Assembly: GCA_905215625.1 (NCBI GenBank)
Contig: CAJMQQ010000035.1
Span: 1-29,677, forward strand
Direction of reading: 5' to 3'
DNA length: 29,677 nucleotides
Origin: an uncultured bacterium
GTDB lineage: Bacteria > Bacillota > Clostridia > Lachnospirales > Lachnospiraceae
Shown here in pieces: positions 24,697-29,677 of this stretch. The notes under the pieces were generated by a model. It saw only the letters and a list, made by a program, of their open reading frames with translations, was not told the origin of the DNA and did no database searches. Numbering within the stretch: the first letter of the stretch is position 1; the number at the start of each line of letters is the position of its first letter. A program made the translations under genes and the position numbers.

Positions 24697-26399
24697 TCAC
24701 TCACTTCCTCCAGTGGACACACATCACGCAGCATAATCTGAAGTCCTTCCTGTTCCCTGAGTTCCAAAATCCCTGGTTCCTGTTCACAAGCTGCCGGAAT
24801 GGATAGCTGTCTAAGGCTGTCGCAGCCGCTAAACGCACTAATTCCAATACGGTTTACAGAATCCGGCAATACCAGTTCTTCCAATTTCCTGCATCCACGA
24901 AATCCGTGATCTCCAATTTCCTTTAGAACCGATTGTTCGGGAAATTCCATTTTCTTTATTCCTTCACATCCGGCAAAAGCTGCTCCTCCGATGCTTTGCA
25001 CAGTCTCCGGAAACCGGATTTCAGTCAGTTCCCTGCAGTTTTCAAATGCAGCTGTTCCAATCCATTCTATATGGGTATCGTAAAAATGATGAAACTCTTT
25101 TAAATGGATGCAGTCCGCAAAACTGTAATTTCCCACTCGTTTCAGAGTCTGGGGGACCGTTACTGTTTCCAAATTTTTACAGTCGAAAAACATACTGTCA
25201 CTGATCTCCTCTGCTCCATGAATAATTGAAACACGGGCAAGTTCCTTTTCTTTTCGAAATCCCAGCTGGAGAGCATGTTTGTAATCTGTCAGATTGTCAA
25301 AAGAAAGTTCTTTTATGTGCTCCATTTTTTCAAGCAGCACCGGCTTTTCTTCTGAGGATTCTCCCTGCTTTACCGTTTTTCCTCCCTTTTCGCAGCTAAC
25401 ATAGCCAAATACCACATTATCTTTTCCAAAGTCGATGTGATCTCTGGCAATTACCGAACAAATCTTTCCCTTTCGTCCTATTACAGCACCCTCATCTGTA
25501 TGAATGCTGCCCTGACAGAAAATGTTTCCTAATACGATTGCCATTTTTCCCAGATAAACATCATTTTCTGCAAAAATACTTCCGCAGACAACCGCATAGT
25601 CACACAGACGCACCGACTTATGAGAGCGGACGTCTCCCTGAATAACCATATTTTCCGTCACGGTCACACTGCTTCCAGATGTAACTGTAAACTCAGCAGT
25701 TCCGCTTTCTCCTGCCATATCCTGGCTGACATAACGAATCCGTCCCCGCCGTTCTCTCATAACCGGCATATAGTAAATCTTCGGATCTCTCTCTACTGCC
25801 CGGTTTACCAGAGAATCCACCCTCTGACCGATAAAAATCTCTGGTGCATACATCCGGCGGAACCGGCAGCCATAGCCAATGCACATCCGGTCTTTTGCAG
25901 ACACACTTATCCCCAGTTCACAATTATCTCCAACGGTTAACGTTTCCTCTGCATCTGCCCAGCGGACCAGACTGACACCATTTCCCAGGTACATGGATTT
26001 TTTAGCATATACTGCACGAATAATAAAAGGCGCGCCATAAAAAAATGCATTCTGGCTGCAGTAAATTTCTTTCAGAAATTCTGTTATCTTTGTTGACGGG
26101 CAAAAATCACGGTCCTGGCTTATTACCATTTTTTCAATGGTTCCCGTCCACTCTTTCTGACCTTTTCCATCTAAAAAAGGTTCTGGTCTGGATAATGTAA
26201 TGGTCTGCCCTTCCGCATTAGAAAGATTCTTTTCTACCATTCTGGAAAACGACTGTCCAAAATACCTGGCATTTCGCACCCTGTTTTGCTGGATGCTTAA
26301 AATCCCGCCTTTTCTCTTTTTGTAATACAGCATAGACGCTGCAATCGGACCTGCCAGCATTGTGACGAAAAGTGCTGCTAAAATCCCTGCTATGTACAA
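24693..26399 (-). CDS. Membrane-anchored bactofilin-like and BspA-type leucine-rich-repeat fusion
   Basis: This 568-residue protein has one N-terminal transmembrane segment (about 4-25) and a basic linker. A beta-rich region with hexapeptide-like turns follows (about 135-335: SMYLGNGVSL, NMVIQGDVRSHKSVRLCDYAVVCGSIFAENDVYLG), resembling polymer-forming bactofilin domains. The last part is a block of about five BspA-type leucine-rich repeats (about 395-540, with AFxGCxxL and LPxSVxRIG patterns). The start is a TTG directly after the TGA of the GT2 gene, with GGGGGGAG 6 nt upstream. Cysteines are frequent in the LRRs, as in BspA proteins. A scaffold that organises the polymer machinery is an inference. 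Topology is unclear. Confidence 0.75.
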   Translation of the reverse strand: MYIAGILAALFVTMLAGPIAASMLYYKKRKGGILSIQQNRVRNARYFGQSFSRMVEKNLSNAEGQTITLSRPEPFLDGKGQKEWTGTIEKMVISQDRDFCPSTKITEFLKEIYCSQNAFFYGAPFIIRAVYAKKSMYLGNGVSLVRWADAEETLTVGDNCELGISVSAKDRMCIGYGCRFRRMYAPEIFIGQRVDSLVNRAVERDPKIYYMPVMRERRGRIRYVSQDMAGESGTAEFTVTSGSSVTVTENMVIQGDVRSHKSVRLCDYAVVCGSIFAENDVYLGKMAIVLGNIFCQGSIHTDEGAVIGRKGKICSVIARDHIDFGKDNVVFGYVSCEKGGKTVKQGESSEEKPVLLEKMEHIKELSFDNLTDYKHALQLGFRKEKELARVSIIHGAEEISDSMFFDCKNLETVTVPQTLKRVGNYSFADCIHLKEFHHFYDTHIEWIGTAAFENCRELTEIRFPETVQSIGGAAFAGCEGIKKMEFPEQSVLKEIGDHGFRGCRKLEELVLPDSVNRIGISAFSGCDSLRQLSIPAACEQEPGILELREQEGLQIMLRDVCPLEEVSE

Positions 26400-27665
26400 T
26401 CAGGCTCCCCCCTTTTCTGCTTTTGCAAATCGGGCTGTTTTTGCCCAGGTAACCTTGCGTTTGGTAACGGCGTCCCAAATCGCGTCTAAAAATCCCAGAC
26501 TGATGTTCCACATATAGAAATAGAAATTAAACATAATCAAAGGTAGCAGGAGTATTTCTCCCTTTAATCCATCCAGCATCAATGCCGACCCAATCTCGTA
26601 AAAAGGGGCAAAGTTGCCAAATGAACAATACACACCTACAAACAGAAGCGCCCACCATCCTGCAAATAAATCCATCTCTCCAAGCAAAAACAAGCTGTAA
26701 GATGCCAGCTGGCCCAGGAGCAGGAAAAACGGAACTGCATAGACAAACAGCAGAAACATTCCGTCAAACTTTTCCCGAAGATTCATATTGGGTGTAAAAA
26801 TCGAACGGAAAAAGTACCGGAACAGGACTTGATTATGTCCTCTCGACCATCTCCGAATCTGGCGCGCTCTTACCTCCCATGTTTCCGGCGCCTCTTCGTA
26901 ACATTCTGCTGAATTGGCATAAATCACCTTCCAGCCATGGGTGTAGAGACGGAATGTAAGTTCCGTATCCTCTGCCAAAACCAATGGGTTAAATCCGCCT
27001 AATTCCAGCATCAGATCCTTTCGAAATCCCCCCACGGTTCCTCCATATTGGGGAATCAGACGGAGATTATACCGAGCCTGCTGATCCACCTGATACCCTC
27101 CGGATCGTTCCAGATTAATTAATCTGGTCAGCAGATTTTTGTTTGTGTTATAAGGGATTACCCTTCCCATAACCGCTCCCACTTCCGGGTCCTCAAACGC
27201 AATAGCCAGCTGCTTTAACATATCTTTGGCCGGACGATAATCGGCATCAAAAACAATGACGATTTCCCCTCTGGCAGCTGCCATCGCATCGTTAAGTCCT
27301 GCCGGCTTTCCCCGATCCGGGCAGTCTCTGTGGATTGGGCGGATAAATTCATACTTCCTGTGGTATTCTTCCAAAAGTTCTTTTGTCCGGTCTGTAGAAT
27401 TATCATTAATCGGAATGATTTCCAGCCGGTCTCTGTCATAGTCACATTCCAGCAGTGCATCCAGCACATACGACAAAACCTGTTCCTCATTGTGCATGGG
27501 AATTAAAACAGAAATGGTCTTCATCTGGCTGGCATAGATGTCGTTATAGTATATTCTCTGTCTTCCCAGCAAACGGTTTACCGAAAAAATGAAATGACGG
27601 ATAGTGTACAACAGCATCAGGATAATAACGAATATCATATAACCTTGCAATATTTTTACGACCAT
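26400..27665 (-). CDS. Membrane GT2 family glycosyltransferase, processive type
   Basis: This 421-residue protein has an N-terminal transmembrane region (about 8-28), a cytoplasmic GT-A domain (about 48-290) and about four C-terminal transmembrane helices. Catalytic motifs are DADY (about 140-143), AEDTEL with the TED-type base (about 232-237) and QIRRW (about 269-273), the QxxRW signature of processive synthases such as cellulose, hyaluronan and poly-GlcNAc synthases. It recalls the GT2 enzymes associated with XrtG in Gram-positives. The ATG at 27665 has GGGAGG 7-8 nt upstream; an ATG at 27671 is too close to it. It is the only glycosyltransferase in the operon, so it is the likely polymerase. 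It overlaps the preceding gene by 10 nt. Confidence 0.92.
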   Translation of the reverse strand: MVVKILQGYMIFVIILMLLYTIRHFIFSVNRLLGRQRIYYNDIYASQMKTISVLIPMHNEEQVLSYVLDALLECDYDRDRLEIIPINDNSTDRTKELLEEYHRKYEFIRPIHRDCPDRGKPAGLNDAMAAARGEIVIVFDADYRPAKDMLKQLAIAFEDPEVGAVMGRVIPYNTNKNLLTRLINLERSGGYQVDQQARYNLRLIPQYGGTVGGFRKDLMLELGGFNPLVLAEDTELTFRLYTHGWKVIYANSAECYEEAPETWEVRARQIRRWSRGHNQVLFRYFFRSIFTPNMNLREKFDGMFLLFVYAVPFFLLLGQLASYSLFLLGEMDLFAGWWALLFVGVYCSFGNFAPFYEIGSALMLDGLKGEILLLPLIMFNFYFYMWNISLGFLDAIWDAVTKRKVTWAKTARFAKAEKGGA

Positions 27666-28441
27666 TCCCATTCCTCCCGTCCGCTTCCCGAGTCATAATA
27701 TTTCATCATTCTGTTTACAAACAATGCGTAAATTCCTACCAGATAGACAAAATCAAAGAGCGGGCCAAATACAAAAAACATCAGTGCCATATACAGCATG
27801 GAATATTGAAGCAGAAGATACAAAAATAATATGTAGCGTATTATTCCAAACACAAACGAATACATCAATATCCCGACAAAGGCCGTCAGTTTGTACCGGT
27901 ATCCTTTTCCTCCTAAAAATCCAGTTACTGCACCTGCCAGAATAATAAAGGTAAGCCAAATCCCAATCTGCTGTTTCATATATAATTCTGAAAAGTCAGA
28001 GGTTGTATACGGAAAATACTCCGATGCAAACAGGAAAAAACAGCAATTTATCATATGAACCAGAAGACTCAGCATAAAATAAATGGAAATTGGTTTTCCT
28101 TTTCTCTTTCCCGTTCCCAGGAAGTAAATGATTCCTCCTGTTATACAGAAATTTGCAAGCACCATCTGCCTGTCCGGATACTTAACAGGCAGCATAATAT
28201 ATTCAATTTCACCAATAATGGAAAAGGTATCAACCCTGGTGTACAGATCCATCCCTGGAAAAATGCGAACCAGAAGATGGATGCCCAGTTCAGAAATAAA
28301 TCTGGAAATCGTGTGAAGATTGAAAGAAAAAAGAAGCAGACAGGGCAGAACCAAAAGCAGCAGATATAAGATTCCGCCTCCTATATGATATTTCAAATGT
28401 CGATATGTCCTTGCATAATAGATCCTTTTCTTCTCTGCCAT
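27656..28441 (-). CDS. Polytopic membrane protein heading the operon, possibly exosortase-like
   Basis: This 261-residue protein has a basic N-terminus (MAEKKRIYYARTYRH) and about seven hydrophobic segments. The C-terminal part (FGIIRYILFLYLL then FFVFGPLFDFVYLVGIYALF) resembles the arginine-bearing last helices of exosortases, and the next gene resembles XrtG-associated glycosyltransferases. However, I do not see the conserved Cys-containing motif, so a processing activity is doubtful. GGGGGG lies about 7 nt before the ATG. It is the first gene of the operon and starts 38 nt inside the left inverted repeat of the promoter switch. Confidence 0.7.
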   Translation of the reverse strand: MAEKKRIYYARTYRHLKYHIGGGILYLLLLVLPCLLLFSFNLHTISRFISELGIHLLVRIFPGMDLYTRVDTFSIIGEIEYIMLPVKYPDRQMVLANFCITGGIIYFLGTGKRKGKPISIYFMLSLLVHMINCCFFLFASEYFPYTTSDFSELYMKQQIGIWLTFIILAGAVTGFLGGKGYRYKLTAFVGILMYSFVFGIIRYILFLYLLLQYSMLYMALMFFVFGPLFDFVYLVGIYALFVNRMMKYYDSGSGREEWEWS

Positions 28442-28479
28442 ATTATTCCCCCCACTGGTCCATGCTGAGGAATCACAGA

Positions 28480-28499
28480 AACATAATATTGATTATGTT
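28480..28499 (+). repeat. Left inverted repeat (IRL) of the invertible switch
   Basis: AACATAATATTGATTATGTT is the exact reverse complement of 28709-28728. The repeat is itself a dyad of 8-bp arms (AACATAAT / ATTATGTT) around an asymmetric ATTG core, the layout of a tyrosine recombinase core site. The match stops at exactly 20 bp on both sides. Confidence 0.93.
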
Positions 28500-28543
28500 T
28501 TCAAAAAAGGCAATCTATCGTCTTAATTTTTTCCAAATTTTGT

Positions 28544-28572
28544 AGTATAAATATAGAAAAAAAGAATGGCAG
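28544..28572 (-). promoter_or_regulatory. Candidate operon promoter inside the invertible segment
   Basis: On the minus strand CTGCCA (28567-28572, 4/6) and TATACT (28544-28549, 5/6) are 17 bp apart, about 100 bp before the ATG at 28441. A second candidate on the same strand is TTCAAG (28635-28640) with TATAAA (28612-28617), also 17 bp apart but with a weaker -35. Chance matches are common in DNA this AT-rich. Confidence 0.45.
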
Positions 28573-28708
28573 ATATGTTTTTTTAATTATTACCAAAGTA
28601 GGATTGAATATTTTATAGATTTCCAATAAACAAACTTGAAAAAAGAAAATTTTGTACTGTAAAAAGTATTCGTTAATTACAGCGGAATATGTTTTTGGGG
28701 TCTTCGGT

Positions 28709-28728
28709 AACATAATCAATATTATGTT
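28709..28728 (-). repeat. Right inverted repeat (IRR) of the invertible switch
   Basis: AACATAATCAATATTATGTT on the plus strand is the exact reverse complement of IRL. Its last two bases are part of the TAA stop codon of the recombinase gene (28727-28729). The inverted ATTG/CAAT cores imply that recombination between the pair inverts rather than deletes the segment. Confidence 0.93.
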
Positions 28729-29581
28729 ATAATAGAAGCCCCAATTTTTCTATCTGTTTTCTATGTTCTCTGCCGGATGACAATATATAAATCCGCGTCG
28801 TTTCTATGTTGCTGTGCCCCAGCAAATCTGCCAGTTTTGCAATGTCTTTTTCCTGTTCATAATAGGTTTTTGCAAACAGATGCCGCAAATTATGAGGAAA
28901 CACTTTTTCAGCATTTACTCTTGCTTCCTGACACAATTCTTTTAATTTTCTCCAAACCAGGCTTCGGTTGACTTCCTTTCCGCTGCGATCTTTAAAAACC
29001 GATCCGGACTGAATATTTTGTTTGGCAATGTAACTCTTCAAACGCATCTGCAGCTTTTTAGGCAGAAATACCGTCCGGGATTTGTTCTTGCTTTTCACAA
29101 TAGCAACTCCGCGTTTTACGGACTCCCCAGTAATGTCTTTCAGTTCACTTATCCGTATCCCAGTAGAGGTTATGGTCTCTAAAATCAGGGCAATCTTCTC
29201 GTTTCCCTGCCTGCGGGCAGTATGAACCAGCCTTAGATACTCTTCCTTTCTCAGTTCCTTTTTTTCAGAACAAAAGATCTCTCTCTGATGCTTCAAAAGC
29301 TGAATTTTTTTATCATACCAGCCCATATATTCAAAAAATCGATTTAATGCCACCAGCATTGAATTAATACTGGCAACTGCATATTCCTGTTCCAGTAAAC
29401 TGTTTTTATATTGGATTGCCAGTTCTTTCGTAATCTCCTTCCCCTGTACATAATTTAAAAAACGGCGCACATCTCTCTCGTATTTTTCGATGGTCAGCGG
29501 ACTTTTTTCTTCTTCTCCCAGCTGATTTAAATATTCCGTCAGATGCTGCCAGTAACTCTCTGCTCTCTCTCTCGTCTCCAT
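28727..29581 (-). CDS. Tyrosine site-specific recombinase (XerC/D-like), probable switch invertase
   Basis: This 284-residue phage-integrase-family protein cuts and rejoins DNA through a 3'-phosphotyrosine. It has an N-terminal SAM-like core-binding domain (about 5-95) and a catalytic domain (about 108-284). All active-site residues are visible: R143 (TGIRISEL), a lysine in IVKSKNKSRT (about 163-167), H230 and R233 (HNLRH), H256 (LLGHS) and nucleophile Y265 (RIYIL). I start it at the ATG at 29581, with AGGGGAG about 5 nt upstream; a TTG-started frame reaches the window edge. There are no phage genes or attachment sites nearby. The stop codon lies in IRR, so the gene ends exactly at the switch. 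Confidence 0.95.
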   Translation of the reverse strand: METRERAESYWQHLTEYLNQLGEEEKSPLTIEKYERDVRRFLNYVQGKEITKELAIQYKNSLLEQEYAVASINSMLVALNRFFEYMGWYDKKIQLLKHQREIFCSEKKELRKEEYLRLVHTARRQGNEKIALILETITSTGIRISELKDITGESVKRGVAIVKSKNKSRTVFLPKKLQMRLKSYIAKQNIQSGSVFKDRSGKEVNRSLVWRKLKELCQEARVNAEKVFPHNLRHLFAKTYYEQEKDIAKLADLLGHSNIETTRIYILSSGREHRKQIEKLGLLL

Positions 29582-29630
29582 TTTTACTCCCCTGCACTTA
29601 ATTCTCTCTATATAGAAATATAGGTTGTAC

Positions 29631-29650
29631 ACTTTACTTGGGGGTAAAGT
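29631..29650. promoter_or_regulatory. 20-bp dyad upstream of the recombinase gene
   Basis: ACTTTAC and GTAAAGT flank a TTGGGG centre (7-bp perfect arms; 7 of 8 if read as 8-4-8). It lies about 50 bp before the recombinase start, in AT-rich DNA with TATATT/TATATA promoter-like boxes at about 29608-29622. It could be an operator or another recombinase site. Confidence 0.45.
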
Positions 29651-29677
29651 AAAAAACAAATAGGCATAGAGATTCAA

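Larger units (their letters stand above)
28480..28728. other. Predicted invertible promoter segment (phase-variation switch)
   Basis: Two perfect 20-bp inverted repeats enclose 209 bp (28500-28708) of very AT-rich DNA without a plausible gene. The segment separates a tyrosine recombinase gene from the first gene of a surface polymer operon, both on the minus strand. No intrinsic terminator is evident inside, so control by promoter orientation is the simplest reading. In the orientation given, CTGCCA-17-TATACT points at the operon. In the other orientation TTGAAA-16-TGTAAA (28636-28663) would do so, so I cannot say which state is ON. Confidence 0.85.

Noticed and set aside
28501..28719. A 72-codon minus-strand frame inside the invertible segment
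   Set aside because: It has no ribosome binding site, is extremely AT-rich and overlaps a repeat; a non-coding promoter segment is more likely.
28727..29581. Recombinase as part of a prophage or integrative element
   Set aside because: No phage, conjugation or excisionase genes, no tRNA and no direct-repeat attachment sites are visible; the inverted repeats at its end point to a switch instead.
29582..29677. Extension of the recombinase to a TTG at the window edge
   Set aside because: The added 32 residues do not look like the integrase family N-terminus, and AGGGGAG supports the ATG at 29581.

Overview
The window looks like chromosomal DNA of a low-to-mid GC gut-type Clostridium relative, most likely a Lachnospiraceae member. 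I infer this from the pyrK-pyrD-pyrE arrangement, the VanZ-like and short clostridial hypothetical proteins, strong AGGAGG-type ribosome binding sites and the codon use; no 16S or other marker gene is present. Nearly everything is on the minus strand. The only plus-strand gene is the flavodiiron protein at 5516-6724.

Layout, left to right. 1-5269: the distal half of the UMP pathway (transcribed pyrF, pyrK, pyrD, pyrE), followed on the same strand by a 49-residue membrane peptide, a VanZ-like protein, a small membrane protein and the start of a large putative aminopeptidase cut by the window edge. 5270-5515: divergent intergenic region with a good plus-strand promoter for the flavodiiron gene. 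6724-7204: a convergent small helical protein sharing a hairpin terminator with it. 7296-13305: a five-gene cluster transcribed M14 carboxypeptidase, ABC ATPase, membrane-anchored extracellular protein, two ABC-2 permeases. 13343-16107: rpsO and pnp with a strong promoter, a structured rpsO leader, a long hairpin between the two genes and a very clear pnp terminator.

16104-28441: eleven tightly packed genes, several joined by ATGA overlaps, forming a cell-surface polymer operon. In transcription order they are a polytopic membrane protein, a processive-type GT2 glycosyltransferase, a membrane-anchored bactofilin-like/BspA-LRR fusion, a degenerate DHHW/AlgX-like protein, a TM198-like membrane protein, a VTC (polyphosphate polymerase-type) protein, a DUF4956 protein, a CotH-like kinase, a UDP-GlcNAc 2-epimerase, a secreted helical-toroid protein and a membrane-anchored purple-acid-phosphatase-like enzyme.

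28442-29677 is the most interesting part. The region upstream of this operon carries two perfect 20-bp inverted repeats (28480-28499 and 28709-28728) bounding 209 bp of AT-rich DNA with promoter-like sequences. Immediately beside it lies a complete tyrosine recombinase gene (28727-29581) whose stop codon is inside the right repeat. I read this as a phase-variable invertible promoter switch, with its own recombinase, controlling the surface polymer operon. Orientation-dependent expression is inferred, not shown.
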